A stretch of DNA of 64,000 nucleotides from Metellina segmentata (Eukaryota; Arthropoda; Arachnida; Araneae; Tetragnathidae), in NCBI GenBank assembly GCA_947359465.1, contig OX375876.1:85520359-85584358 (forward strand), given 5' to 3'. The notes under the pieces are model-generated. The model was not told where the DNA came from. It saw only the letters and a list, made by a program, of their open reading frames with translations, and ran no database searches. The position numbers and the translations under genes are program-made. Shown one piece after another: positions 24,001-39,000 of this stretch; position 1 is the first letter of the stretch; each line of letters starts with the position of its first letter.

Positions 24001-27000
24001 GCTTTGTTCCAATCGGTTTGTTCTCGCTGCTTACTTTCCCACTTCACCACTGATTTCTGGACTTCCCACCATGGAGAATATTGCTGCCGTCAAGATTCCG
24101 ATTTACAACGACGCGGATCCAAACCTTTGGTTTGGTATGTGCGAAGCTACTTTTGCCCTCGCCACGCCCAAGCCCCTTACCTACTCTAACTAGCAAATCC
24201 CCTGAAAATCCACTTGATTGGACAACTGCTGCAGATACTGCTTTTTCTGATGCAAAAAAGGCACTTGCCAAAGCAACTTTACTTAGATATCCGATTCCCA
24301 GTGCTCAACTTAGTCTTTGGACTGACGCATCGGACGTTGCAATTGGTAGTTCTCTGATGCAATCTACCGAAGGAAAGTGGGAACCTATAGCATTCATGTC
24401 CATAAAACTTAACAAATGTCAGAAAAAGTGGTCTACATATGATCGTGAACTTCTAGCAATTTATTCATCAATAAAAAAATTTCGACATATGCTAGAAGGC
24501 AGAGACTTTTTCATCTATACCGATCAAAAACCGCTAATATTTGCTTTTCAACAGAAAGCAGATAAATGTTCACCACGCCAGCTAAGACATTTAGATTTCA
24601 TTTCGCAGTTTTCCACTGACATTCGGCATGTTAGTGGTAAAGATAACATTGCTGCAGATGCTTTATCTCGGATCGAGATTGATGCTATTTCAAAAACTAC
24701 TGCCCTTGACTATAAAATGTTTGCAGAGGAACAATTGCATGATGAGGAACTTTCAAATTTACTCAACTCGGAAACATCACTAAAATTGGAAAAACACTAC
24801 TTTCCACTTGAAGATATACACTTATATTGTGATAAATCCACTGAAAACCCTCGCCCATTTGTTCCGAAATCTCTGCAACTTACTGTTTTTGAAAACCTTC
24901 ATTATCTCTCCCATCCAGGTATTTTAGCTACAACTAATTTAATCTCAAGCCGATTTGTGTGGCCTGGTATGAAAAAGTTCATCAAAGACAAAGTACGTGG
25001 TTGTAATAAATGTCAGAGAGCAAAAGTATTTCAGCATACCAAAGCTCCACTTAGCACATTTGCTATACCGGACGCGCGTTTTGCGCATATTCACGTTGAT
25101 TTTATCGGACCTTATCCACCTTCCGATGGCTACCGATATTGCTTAACCATCATTGATAGATTCACCCGATGGACTGAGGCCATTCCCACCACGGATATGA
25201 CAGCAGAAACCACTGCTAGAGCTCTCCTCCACGGTTGGATTTGTAGATTCGGTACACCAGTCACTATTACTTCAGATCAGGGACAAAATTTTAAATCTAA
25301 TCTTCTTCGTGAACTCACAAATACTTTAGGCACTGATAGAATTATTTCTTCTGCTTATCATCCTCAATCAAATGAGATGATTGAACGCTTTCACAGGCAC
25401 CTCAAAGCAGCCATAACGGCTCATGAACACACTATGTGGACGGAAGTTTTACCCATAGTTTTATTAGGTCTACGCTCTTCTCTTAAGAAGGATATCAATG
25501 CGACCAGTTCTCAACTTGTTTATGGTACTACTTTACGTTTACCATCTGATCTTTTTACAACTGATTCCGTACCCCAATCCCTTACTCCTACTTATGTGTC
25601 CAATTTCATTTCAATGATGCGAAAACTAAATCCTATCGCATCTACAAATCATGGTAATACTAAAGTTTATGTAAACCCATCATTAAAAACATGCACCCAT
25701 ATATTTTTAAGAATCGACAAAGTTCGACCTCCTCTCACACCTCCTTATTCTGGACCACATCTGGTTGTTAACCGTACAGACAAAAATTTTGTCATTGAGT
25801 TAAATGGTAAGAAAAACACTGTTTCCATCGACAGAGTAAAGCCAGCTTTTTATTTTTCGGATACCATGGAATCCCCAAAGCTATCTTCCCACATTGACAA
25901 ACTTAAATCGGTCACACCTAAGTCGCAATCTAAAACACCTGTAATTACACGATCGGGACGGTGTGTACATTTCCCCGATAGACTTGTCATGGAGAAATAA
26001 CTAACATTTTTTTCCCTCATTGTGTGTACTTTATTGAATTGTAAATGGTTACATTACTATTTAAAATTGTAAATATCTTCAATTGTACGAGTACTCATTT
26101 TCTTATTTTGTCTTGCTTATCTGTGCTGTATTATTACCTATGTTTATCGTTCCTTCGTCACTGGAGGGATACTCTGTAGTATTCACCCAGTAGATGGCGC
26201 TCCACTCTGCCGTAGCGCAGAATTGTATATAAAGTCGGTCTTTGAATACTAACACCAGCAGACGCACTCGTACTGAAGGCGAGACGAACCATGTAACTAA
26301 CCTATTATTGTTTATTAAAGTTCTTGTTGTTCCTGTTCCTGAAGTGCTTCCTTTCTACAACCATATACCGATCTCAACAGTGGTTTCAACTCTGGAAAAA
26401 ACCCAACTCAAATGTCGGCTAGCAGCAATAAATTATTCTATGTTATTTCATTGTATTATAAAATATGTATTTCATTGTATAATAAGCATCCTTGAATACG
26501 AGAACAATTTTTATTCAAGGGCAACAATTAATAATGATAAATGAATAAAATTCAAATGGTTTGACATTCAGACTTTTGAGAAAAAATATATTTAGAACCA
26601 ATTAGATTTTGAATGTTATAAATTTGCACGTGTCCTACTTTTTATTTGGTTTTGCTGTCAAATGATAGCAGCATGCGAATTTGCTTGAAGTTTCATTAAT
26701 GATTGTTGCCACAACACTCCTCCAGTTGTGAAGTGAAGGTTTACAACAAAGAATCACACAGATGAAGTCACTTTTTTCCCTCAGACATGAAGTCATGCCT
26801 TGCTGGAATTTGTCAGCGACCTCTGGAGGAGATTGCACCAAGAAAGAAACTGTCTTTAAGTGGTCGACTCTGAGGCTGGTCGGTCGGTTGACAATCTGGA
26901 TGGTGTAATTGTGTTCATGCCTTTCAAGAACTGTAAAGGGGCCTTCCTACAGCACTTGTGGTTTTCTCACACCTTGTCAGATAAAGACATGAAAACACTT

Positions 27001-30000
27001 GTCAAGCTCTGGGTACCAGAAGAATTAAAGTGTTCCCTGTTGTCGTAGAGAGTCACATCCATCTAAATTTGGACATGGATTCCCGATATCGCTGGATCTT
27101 ATTTGCATGTCTTTATGTCCAACAAATTTAAACTTGTAAGGGCAAGGAATTAATTGATATCCTAAAATTCCGATTTAAATAGAAAATATTTTTTCATACT
27201 TTGGTTGGGGATATATTAAAAACAAACCGAGTAAAGAAGCAAATAATTCACACTTCAAGCAAATTTGTTGAAGAGTGTAAAACAAAAAAGCTGAAATGTT
27301 TGCTTATTTTTCTTATTTCTAATGTTAGCCTTAGAAATCCTACATTTTAAAACTTGTGAAGTTCATTATTTATGTATTCATTTATTGGAGATTCAAAATA
27401 TGTTGTGTGGTATTTTAAAATTTTTATACTTTAGAAGAAAATTCTGGTGTATTCTCCTCTTGGAGTATATTTTCAAGAATATTATTACCAAGAAATTTGC
27501 ATCTCTATGCAGAAGCGTACATTTACAGTCTTTCTACATATAATACTAAAAATGATTTAAAAAAATATTTATAACAGTATTGTAGCTGGTTTGCGATCGT
27601 TATAACGAATTCACGTTTTGTCAAGTTCTTAAGCGTTCATACATATGAATCAACTATAATAAAAAAACTTTTGCTAGTATTTTGGTGACCAAAGCCAAAA
27701 AAAAAAAAAAAAATCACAATGTGAACCTGGAGCACTTAATGTTATTTTTGAATTAGATAACAGCTGCATTGCATGTGTTTTTATTAAATAGATTTTTTTT
27801 TATTTTCCCTGTTCAGAACTTCCAGCCGTCAGCTCAAGACCCTGCAATGCCCAACTGCCAGCGTTCTCCATCTTTCAATAAAACATCGAATGACGACTGC
27901 CCTCGTAACAGTAACAGTTCTAGTCCTGGCGGTGTTACTCCTAGGGAGACGGGAATTGTTGAAAAATTGTTACATTCATATGGTTTCATACAATGTTGCG
28001 AACGACAAGCAAGACTTTTTTTTCACTATAGTCAATTTTCTGGAAATATTGATCATTTAAAACTTGGTGGTAAGCTGTATATTTTTATTCCAAGCTACTC
28101 TGATTCGTAAAACTTTAATTTTTCATTTAACTCCATAATATAAGGAGTTTTGTTGTCCTCAAGTAAAATTGATTTAACTTGAAATGTAACTTTATGTTTT
28201 AACAAGCCAATAATTGCTTTCCCCTTTATTTTATATCAAGTTCTTAAAAGTGTGAAAATAGTACAAAATTCCTAATTCAAAATGCTAAAACCCAATTGGG
28301 AATAGTATTTCAGTCAAAAGTAGTCTAGAATAGTTTAAGTCTCAGAATAGTTTTTGCATGGATGTGAGATAAGCTGTCAATAAAATCAAAAGTGTAATAT
28401 TTCTTAACCGTATTGCTGAGTTTAATAAGATACCAGTCAATAATTAATGAACCTAAGAGAAGCTGAAGTGTTGTCTTAAAATGAACTGTCAAAAATTACT
28501 TGTAAAGGTCTTTATACATTTAATTAAACCCCTCCCCCCCAAAAAAAAAAAAAAAAATTATATATATACATATATATATTATGTGTTTCATGTCAAGTAA
28601 TCCAATCACACTGATTGGAATGTTAAAATTCTCTTTGTTACTTTTTCAAATTTTATTATATCAGTATTTGTGTACCTCTATTTTTCTATTTTATGAGCAG
28701 GATAATAAAACTCAGTGAATAGAGTTGAAATAGAAATTCATTTCCTTAATGATTTTTATTGCAGATGCTGTTGAATTTGAAATGACTTATGATCGTCGTA
28801 CTGGAAAACCAATTGCTAGTTCTGTTTGCAAAATTACTTCTGAAGTTGGTGAAGTAATGTGTGAAGAGAGAGTTTCTGGATTTGTAACCACTGAAATAAA
28901 GGATAATACCGAAGTTTGTGCTAAACAATTTATAAAACTATAACTGTTCAATGTTTTGTTTTGTTCAGACTTTTGCTACTGTAAAATAATTGTTTCTGAA
29001 TAACTATTGGGTAAATATTTAGTTTTATAGATCTCGGTAATGATTGTAACTTTTTTTCATTTGGCAATTTGTGTTAATTTTTGCAAATTAATTTTAAAAT
29101 TAAAATTAAGTTTTCAGCATTTTTTAGATTAAAAAAATTTAATTTACATTTTGATAAAAATTGAAGTAATTTCAAAATTTGTTTCCACACTAATATTTTC
29201 TTTTTTTAATGTGTGCTTTAAAGAGGGTTTGTTGACAAAAATAAAATTTCCCATTCAAAACATAAACATCATGTTTGCATTTATTATTTTAAATTGCAAT
29301 GCAATCTTGCACTCATAACCAAAATTCAATTAAATTAAATTGATTTTCTTCTGTTAAAGACATCTTTACTATTCAACAAACATCAATTCAACTAAGAATA
29401 TTGCATGTTTTTCCCTCCTGATTCAAAAACCAAGACCAATGATACTTGTCCAAGGATCAAGTTTCTTCCAAAAATCCAGGGCATAATTTTTGTAGGTTAA
29501 CTCAATATTTGAGTTAAAACATTCCAAGACTCAAACCTAGCAAGTGTGAAAGTGTTTCAACTTGTATTCATGGGTTAATCAATTGCTATCTGTGAAATTT
29601 AGCTTTTAGAAATAAAAAATATCTTTTTTGCTTGAAAAGAGAGTAAAGTTTGTAAAAGTTTGAAATTTTTTTTTTATGAAGTTATATATATACTCTTTTT
29701 TGAACAATGCATTTTTGATTTATAAATGTATATCTCATGCACAGGGTAGAGTTGCATATGAGAGCCGTGGAGAATGTTTTTTTCTGCCCTATTCTGCTGA
29801 AGATGTTGATGGAAGTGTGGAGCTTCATCCTCCTGATAAGGTCACTTTTCGAATTGCTACTGACAAAAATACAGGAAACCTTAGAGCTTGCAACATTCGT
29901 TTGGAAAAGCCGTTGCCTGTGAGATTCCGTGGTGTTATCTGTGCTCTTAAAGAAACGTTTGGTTTTATTGAAAGGGGCGATGTTGTAAAAGAAGTACGTC

Positions 30001-33000
30001 ATTTTTACTAAATTAAAAAAGAAAATATTTACTAACTTTACTATTACTTGATTATAAGAAACTTTATTTGTCTTGTAGATATTTTTCCACTCCAGTGAAT
30101 GCAAAGTGTTCAAAACTCTCAATCTTGGTGATGATGTTGAATTTGGAATACAGACGCGAAATGTATGTTTGATTTTTTTTAATGCATTCATATTATACAG
30201 TGTTAGGCATATTTCAGCCTTAGAATTTCACTGTAATGGATTATCAATGAGGAATTTTACTCTTTACATAATAACAAATATTTGTTCTGCAAAAAAAATT
30301 GCTAATAAGTATTTTTGCTCATTTTAATTAATATATTTATAAAAGGGAAATTGCCATTCAATGGGTTGCAAATACTTAAGTGGCCATACATGTAGATGAG
30401 TTACCCTAGTAATCTATCAGTAGAGAAATTTTGAACGTATACGAGATATTAAAAAATCGCACATGCGAGGCTTGCCGAACTATGAAAGTAAAAAAATATT
30501 ATCACCTAAATGATCATTGCTTGAGTAGAGTTATGCATCTTGAAAACTTTGAATGCATAAAAGTGTTCTACATAGAAGGTAAATTAAACTTCTGACCAAT
30601 ACAATTCAACACTACATGTTGAATTTCCTTTCTGTGTGGACATTTGGAACCTGACTAGGTCAGTCTCCAAAAGTTTAAGGAATGTGAACAATGCTATGTT
30701 GTTATAAAGGTGAAAAAATGCTGATCAAGTTAATGTCACAAATTAATTTCAATTTTCTTGGTTCCTTGTTCTTTCTCCTGAAAATTAGATGAAAACATCA
30801 AAATCAACCATTATTGCTGTGTAAATTTGTTAAAATTGAAAAATGATGTGTATTTTTTGAGGATTTATGCCATATATAGGCCCGTCAAAATGTATAAACC
30901 TGTAAAATTTCAAAACTTGCATATGAGCATTTCTCTAATGAAATTGGCAATATAATTTACTAAACATGACGCACCTATCATAGCAGTGAATTATAACCAT
31001 GATATCAAAATTTGAATACTTTTACCTTGTTTACTATTTCATTGATGTACTTATTTAGTTCAGTTAAAAATAAAGTAATTGCAGTGTTGAAAAAATTTTA
31101 AAGGTAACAATCTATAGATATTTTTACTTTAAGTTGTATTTGATTAATTAATATGAATAACTTTGGGAATTAAAAAAACATTGTTTAACAATTGTAATAA
31201 TGGTGGTTTCTGTTTCATTAAAAAGTAATTATTTATCATAGATTTTATCACTTTACTAGTTATTAAATTTCCTGTAGCTTTGTGAGTATCATTCTTTCAA
31301 GCTTTTGCCATACCAAACAAAAATTGTAGACTAGTATTTGAAATACTTTTCTCCTGGTAGAAATTGAATACGATTAGATACAAGGTTTTCTAAAAAAATA
31401 ATTTTTTATTACATTCTGTAGTGCAGGAGTATGCAAATGCAGCTCTTCGATGAGTTAAGTGCAACTCCCATTAAAAATTTTAATCCTTTTTTTATATATT
31501 ATTATTATTTCATAACTTTTTTCCACGTATCTTGTTAAAATGACTAATTAAGTGAAGAGTTCGCGTTGTACGCGCTTTGATAGTTTTTTTTTTTTTTTTT
31601 TTTCAATTTTTTAAATAATGATTGTTGGAAAAGTGGATGGGGAATTAGAGTTATTAGAGATGAAAGAGGACCAGAGACATTGCAAATGCAGTGCAAATCT
31701 AATTGAATTTTGGAAAATCGTGCCATAATCGAAATATCCACACTTGAAGAAAACTGCTTGCAGTCTAATTCAATTTTTGTACAACATATTACTGTGAATC
31801 TTTGTACTCCACAATGAAGTTTGTGAAGTCGAAATATATCATTCACACTTGACCAATCTTCATCTCACAGAATTGCTGTGCAAGGCTGTAGCAAATTTTA
31901 TAGGGTTCCCACGGGCCTTGAAAAGTACTTGAATTTCATTTTCGTTCAAAGACCCCGGAAAGTACTTGAAAGTCCTTGAATTAATTTTTTAAAATTTTAA
32001 TCTGGAATTTTCTTGTGTATGAATCGGCTTGAAACGCATGCATTTAGAAGGCATGGTTTTAATCTGATTCCGAAGAATACGCTAATTGCGCTTGTTCATC
32101 TAGGCATGTGTTTATTTTCTTTTCTCAAGGTCCTTGGGATTCTGTGTCAGTTCGAACATATAGAACACAAGTATAATAACTTATAACACACTTCCCATAA
32201 CAAGCTTGGAATATTGACTAGAAATATGTTTGGAATTGTTAAGTATTTGAATGGTAATGAAAAGGTTACATACACAAGAGGTTCTTCAGAAAAGTTGTCT
32301 ACTAAACTTGGGGGGGGGATTAAAGAGGGACTTTCTGCCTTTTTACGATAGTCCTTGTAAAACTGCAGATGGGCCCGGAAAAGTACTGGAATTATTTTCC
32401 CGCCAAAGATTGGGAACCATGTTTTACGCTAATTTTCAAAGATTTGACCGAAGGTCTTCGTTAAATGTTATACTTTTCATTAATACATTTTTATTATATA
32501 TTTTTTAATTCAAATTTTAAAGTAATAATTTTGTGTAGTATTGGTTGAAGAAAGAACATAAATTTTCAACCATGAAACAAATTCACATACCCTTCTTTAA
32601 AGACTCATTACATTCAATCTTTAATTTCAAGTAAGAATTCGATATGACTTAATTATATCAATTTTCATCTGCTGTTCAGCTGACTCTAATTAGCAATTAT
32701 TTTATTTGTATTTTGTCATAATTTAAAAAACTTCAATGTTGTTGTTTAAGTAGATCCTCAAACTCAGTTAATGCTACCTATGAACAAATTTCCAGAGATT
32801 TTCGTTGTTGTACAATTTTGTATTATTGGTTTGGTATCTCAACTCAGCATCTTTATATTTTATTAGTTTTCTAATAACTACGAATTTTTCTCCAGAACAA
32901 GGAAGTTGCTGTAAGTGTAACTACATTGCCCCTTGGAACAGTGATATTTGAGGATGTTGGAACTGAAAGTTTGGTTGGAGAAATAACTGAATGTTTAGAC

Positions 33001-36000
33001 AAATCTAGAAGTCGTTTTGAGGATACCATGCCTGGAAAAATTCAGTGTCATCTTGGTGATAAGTAAGTTTTCCTTTCATGTTATACATTAGAATCTTGGT
33101 GACCTGAACTGATTAACCATGTGTCCATATTATCCCAGCCAAATTTGTTACTGAGCTTTTTAAGCTTGAAATAAAAGTTGGAGCACAAGTATTTGCATTT
33201 TGTCCTTGACTGGTCTGGTTTGGCTAGTTGATTGGTTTGGGTTTTGTTACACAAAATAAATTTAAAAAAAAAGCTGCTCCAAACTCGACAAAATAAAATT
33301 CACTAGTAAATATTATAAAAGGAAGTGTTTGCCATTTTTTTTTCGCGGCCGCAAAATCCTGATGATTTTATGGCATTTACAGCAAATGAGATTTGGCACA
33401 CAGATAGTCCGAATTTTTTGCAATTTTTGGACCACGACGAATTTTAAAATTTAATTGTTTGCTTTGGAATGGCAACAGCATAAAAGATATGACAGATTCT
33501 AAATTTATTTTTGTCCGTTTTCATTTTGAGCTTAGGAATAATTTTCAGCAGAGGATGAAAAAAAGTTTTAACTTCAGTTATGTAGTTCTTTTTTTCTATC
33601 TCCTAGACCGTTAAAGATAGAGACAAATTTCAATGTATTTGAAATCTGCAGAAAATTTCACTTAAATTTAAAACTTAAAAATATGATTTTCTTTAAATAA
33701 GTAATTTTTACATTGAATATATCTTCAATGGATTTGAAATCTGTGGAAAATTTTACATCAGATTAATACCTTTGCAGACCAACACCAAGGGCACAGGCAA
33801 CACTGGGCTAGCCACGCAGTGGCTAGTAATAAATATATTTGAAATTGTCACATTGACTTTCAGACCAACTTTAAAAGTATGTGTGAGGTTCAGAGGTTCT
33901 CCTACCATCACAAGGAGGAATGGTTGTTGGGGGAATGGAACATCCTCTAGGGACGTTGGCGGGGGTGTCCTTGAAAGGTCAGAAGGGAAAAGAACAGAAG
34001 AAATAATTGGACCAGCAGACAATGGACGGATTAGGGGCTCTCTGCTTCTGTTTTGGATTATTGTATTATGTATTCCTATATAACCAAGAAGTGTTCAAAT
34101 AAATAGATGAAATATATCTCTATGAAGTGTTACCCTCTCCAGTAGATAAACGAACCATTCACACTCACCACAAATAAAGAGGTTTGGTGTGATAGTATGT
34201 TGAAACATTTCAGTTAACAATTAGAATATATATTAAAAACTTTCATCATAACATGAGAAAGTAAAATGTAGTTTAAAATGCATTGATGTTGGAAGATAAA
34301 ATTATACAGTGTGTGTAAGTGCTGTGAAGCAAAAGTCAGTTAAGGGCTTTTTCAAGAGAGTTTAAAAAGTATTTAACTCACATCCAGATTTGTTGTAAAA
34401 TTATCACAATAAGATTATTTTTTATCCTTGCTTTATGAATCTCTCAGTAGCAGCAGTAGTAACATGTGCATTAAATTTTTAGGTAGCCATTTGTTCACAT
34501 TACCCTGGATTATCAAAGTTCTAGTGTAGTCATGGGGGTCAAAAATGAACAACCTCCTTTATTTCGAGCACTATTCATACTAGAGCAAATTCAAAGGTAT
34601 CATTCAATAAGTTATAACATCCTCTACAAATTCAAATCCAAAAACTGTGTAAGGGGACTCTTCATATCAAATTGTGCAGAAACGACAAAATTTCTAATGG
34701 AAACACTGTATTTGGGTGCCATAATCAGATTCTGCATAATTAAGTTGCCTAAGTATAAATTTTTATGACTTTACTGTCAATATATCCCAAGTTATATTGA
34801 ATGTTGCAGTTAGTTTTAATTTCAGGGATCATTTCCACATAGAAAAGTACTGTTTACATGAGCCAAATACCCGGGTAAAAGGAGAGTAAAACCGGGTTTT
34901 TTTTCTACTCCGCTTCCCCTACGTGGGGAAAAAGCAAAGAAATACGCGGATTGATTTCAACCCTAGTCAAGTCCGGTGTCATTGAGATTACCCTCCTTTC
35001 CCATAATGCAACGCGGGTAATCTTCGAAAATCCCTTTCACCCTCGAATTACCCGGGACGATTGGTTTGGTCATGTAAACGGCACTAAAGAAGCTATTCAT
35101 AGATCGAGATTAATTGTAGTTATCGCTACCCTTAATTTCAAATTTTAACACCATTTCAAATGTCTTTTTCAGCAATCCAAGAATTATATTTACTATACAA
35201 GTACAAATGATCCAAGAACTATTGCCCAAGGTTTGTCAGGCATTTTGTAAACTTTTGGTTTGTCCCTAAAATTGCAATAATTGGGAAAATTTAATGTAGC
35301 TCAAAAACTAATTATCGAAAGAGCTGAAATTTTGCATGGCCATACTAGAAGTTCTTTTGAATAGATTATAGATTCCCATAAAAGTATAAGGTTACAATTC
35401 ATAATTTTTTCAAACATTAATTTAGTAATAATTTACAGACTAAAAACTATTTTCAAAATAAAATACTAGATGGATGTTGTTTGGACTGTTTAACAGTAAC
35501 ATAGTACAATATATCAGCTCTATAGAAATATTATTTAGGAAGATACCCATAAAAGTCTAATAAACTGATTTAACATTAGAAGCTCCAATCCTTATTACAT
35601 CGAAATGGCAAGTCGTAATGACTTAAAATTTGTTGTATGAAGTTAAATTGTGATATTGATTGGAAATTATGAAGTTGGTACTCAATTTAATATGAAGGCA
35701 GCCCAAAATTGAAATTTTATGAATTTGAATAAATAAAAGATGTTAGTTTCCGTCAAACGCCATCTTTGAATTTGGTCTACTGTCAAAATTGCTCAAAAGA
35801 AAAACAAAGATTTTTACCCTATGACTGTACATAGAAAATGCTAATTTTCTCTTTCTCCGTCTAGCGTTGTTTATTATCCTTTTGGCTTGCGTGACCAGAA
35901 AGTTGAGTACACTCTTCAAGTTGGAGACTGGGTTCAGTTTAACGTGGCTTCTGACCGAAGAGACAATTTGCAAAGGGCTACAAATATTGAACTTCTGGAT

Positions 36001-39000
36001 CATGAATGCAATTTTACTAAAGAGAAGAGGGAACAGGTAATTTTCTTTAGTTTCATGAGAAATTATCAAACAAATGTGTTACAGGAATTTTTAATGATCA
36101 ATCCATTTACTATGTTTTAGGGTTTTGTGACTGCACTTAGAGACACTTATGGTTTTATTACCTATGGCCAACGTGAAACTAGAGTTTATTTTCGTTTAAG
36201 TGAGCTCTTGAGTCCTGAAGAAAGCATAAAAGTTCAAGATGAAGTTGAATTTACTGTGATTCAGGTAACTATTTGAATTCTAAATTACATAATAATATCC
36301 ATCTTATATATGGTGAGCATATGTCTACAGGTACATTCCAGCATATCAGGGTACAAAAAAAAATATTAAAATTATTGACTTCCTTACTTTGAGGACACTA
36401 AAGACAACATTCTTGTGAGATGCAAAGGGGACAACTTGGAAGAAATTATTGAGAGTGAGCCTAAGCAAAACAACACAATTGTTTTGGAACTAAATTTGTA
36501 TAGATCATACCAATTTTGTCAGTACATCTAATATTTATTCCTCGTGATGCCCCGCCCCTGCCATAAAACCGTCAAGACCCAAACTGTGTAGATCTATTTC
36601 TCGATAAAGTATCTACAAAGTGATATGAAACCTGTACATTTATCTCATATTTTGGATTCCTGGCCTAAACAGTTTACAGGGTTTCAGAGGAATTGGGTGG
36701 CTTCTTGGATGTTGCATGCCTGTTTGTGTTTTTCAAGGACTTATTTGATTGCTTGTTGAATTTTTTTTTATTTTAGTGTTTGTGTAGAAATGAATGTCAA
36801 TAAAGCCATTTTTTCTACTGTAATTTCAGAAATAATATTTTCAACTTGCAGTTAAACTTGGTTTTTACCCATAAACATTGTTGGGTTATAAAAAGCCAGA
36901 TATATAAAAGTTTCATTTTTATAATTTGTTAAATTTAATAATTTTGTTGAAATGTTTGGGTTTAATCTGGAATCTCAATTATTATGGATTGGTATCATAG
37001 CATATTATTAAAAAAAAGAATGGAACAAGGCCAAGGTTAATTTTAATTGTTTATATACCTATAAAGTTTACCCTGCTACTTTTTCCTAAACACTCATACT
37101 TTGATGTTTAGCATTAATCAATTCTGTCTTGAAAATACAGACTTGTAAGTCTCATGTCTAACAAGTTTACACTTATTAGCTTTAAAAATTATATAAATCA
37201 AATTAATTCAATTTTGCTTTATTTAAGAAAATTTTGATAATTTCATACCCAGATTAATCAGAATTAAAGGGAATAGGTTGGACTTGTACAACGTTTTTAA
37301 TCAGTTGTAATTCTAAAAAGTGGGTAATTTTAAAACAGATTGATAATGCTGATACATGTTTGTTTGTTTTTTCAGAAAATATGCATCTGCTTGAGCCTTT
37401 AAAAAATTTTAACCATTTTTTATTTCATTTGCTTTTAGGATCCAACTATAACTAGTCGTTACATTGCAATTCGTGTAAAAGTTTTGCCTCCTGGCACTGT
37501 TGAATATGCACCACCTTCATTAAACGGCTCTACTAAGACGGATCAGTTTGATCCAGATGAATACACTTATGTTGGGGTGGTTGAAAAGGCCTGTTCTCGT
37601 TGGAATGCTGAAAGTCCACAAAAAGGATTCAAGAAATCGACTCAAGAAGATGAAGAAGAGGAAAAACCACCATATGGTATCATCGTATGTAACAGAAATG
37701 GAACTAAAGAAAAGGTGTATTATACTGCCAGTAATTGTGAACCTAAAGCTGTTCCTCGAAATGGTGATAAGGTAAGAAACTGAAGTTTAAAATATTTTTC
37801 GTATGCTTTTTTAATCCGAGACCAGAACATGGATTTTGTTGACTTGTCAACTTTTTCTCAGCATTAAGTACTAATTTTGACTTAATGAAGAATAGAAGTT
37901 AACATTTTTTATCATGATTTTTTTCTGTTCGGTTATAACAACTGCATTTTGTTGATAGTAGGATATTACAGATTTTAAGAATATTATCATTTTGATAATC
38001 TACCCTTATAACTAACAATATTTTATGCTAATGTGTCCTTAGGTGGAGTTTGGAATAATACAAAATGCTAAAGATAACAAGTTGTATGCATCTGGTGTGA
38101 GAATTTTATCCAAAGTACGCAATGGCTTCAGATATTCTCATCGAGGCTTTATTGCAGCTCTGAAAGATACTTTTGGATTCATTGAAACAGAAGACCATGA
38201 CAAAGAAGTATTTTTTCACTATAGGTAACTATAATTATTAGTTTTTTATTTGTTGAAGTTCCATGTTTCAAAACATTTTAACTTAACGATTGTTTACTTT
38301 GAAATGGCGTTTGATTTTATCATTTATGTGACTATTGTGGAAATGTATGAAAAGGTAAACCTCCTGTTTGTTTATCCTTATAATTTGAGCTTATTAATCA
38401 TACAAGCAACTTTTTCATAAATAATCCATCTTTTTTTTAATGTAGAAAGCAGTATTTAAAATCATTCTTATTGGTACGATGTTAAATATTTTGATCACAT
38501 AGTCTAACTTGTAAATGGAATCTTATTTCCAACTGTATAAATCCTAAATTGCAGGGATGAGATTCTTCCGACTTTAGTCAGTATTTCCGACTTTTATCAT
38601 TTTTTAAGAAAAAATTCCGACTTCTGTCCATTTTTTGTTCCATAAACGTAAAATGCGCCAAATGAGGAGAACTTGGATTTTGAACAAGTTAACGTATGTT
38701 GTTGCTGTAAATTTCATAGGTAAAGCTACGGTTTCCTAAGAAAGCGGAGCTGTTATCTAGCGGCTGTGGTATGTCATGATGCGGCGGAAAAGGTATAAAT
38801 GAAATATTTTAAGTTGATCAGCTTTTAATGGGCGGTTTTTCTTTCAACTAGAAAATAAGATGCTCAGTTATTAAACCGATAAAGTTATTTCGTCTTTTAT
38901 GGCAACCTCGGCTTGAAAGTATAAAGTTTCTTTTTGAATATTCTAGGAAGTACTTTCAAAATCCGTTAAAACTTTTTTGGCGACTTTAGAAGTGCGCCAA

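Larger units (their letters stand above)
23751..26383 (+). mobile_element. Ty3/Gypsy LTR retrotransposon, internally deleted, recent
   Basis: Two 205-bp LTRs (23755-23959 and 26175-26379), both TGTAGTATTC ... CTCAACA, differ at one position by eye. A 4-bp TSD GTGG flanks the element (23751-23754, 26380-26383). The primer binding site TGGTGACCC starts right after the 5' LTR. Only 2.2 kb of internal sequence remains: the first 40 codons of Gag, then RNase H and integrase. Most of Gag, protease and the RT core are deleted. It lies in sense orientation in CSDE1 intron 2. Confidence 0.93.

Noticed and set aside
24081..24189. N-terminal 37 residues of the 639-codon Gypsy frame as real protein
   Set aside because: This stretch is the Gag region read in the wrong frame; the Gag frame itself starts at 24071 and stops at 24193.
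26242..26544. 100-codon open frame
   Set aside because: It starts inside the 3' LTR and runs into intronic sequence with no protein resemblance.
29682..30191. 169-codon minus-strand frame
   Set aside because: Shadow of CSDE1 exons 5 and 6, which have clear homology on the plus strand.
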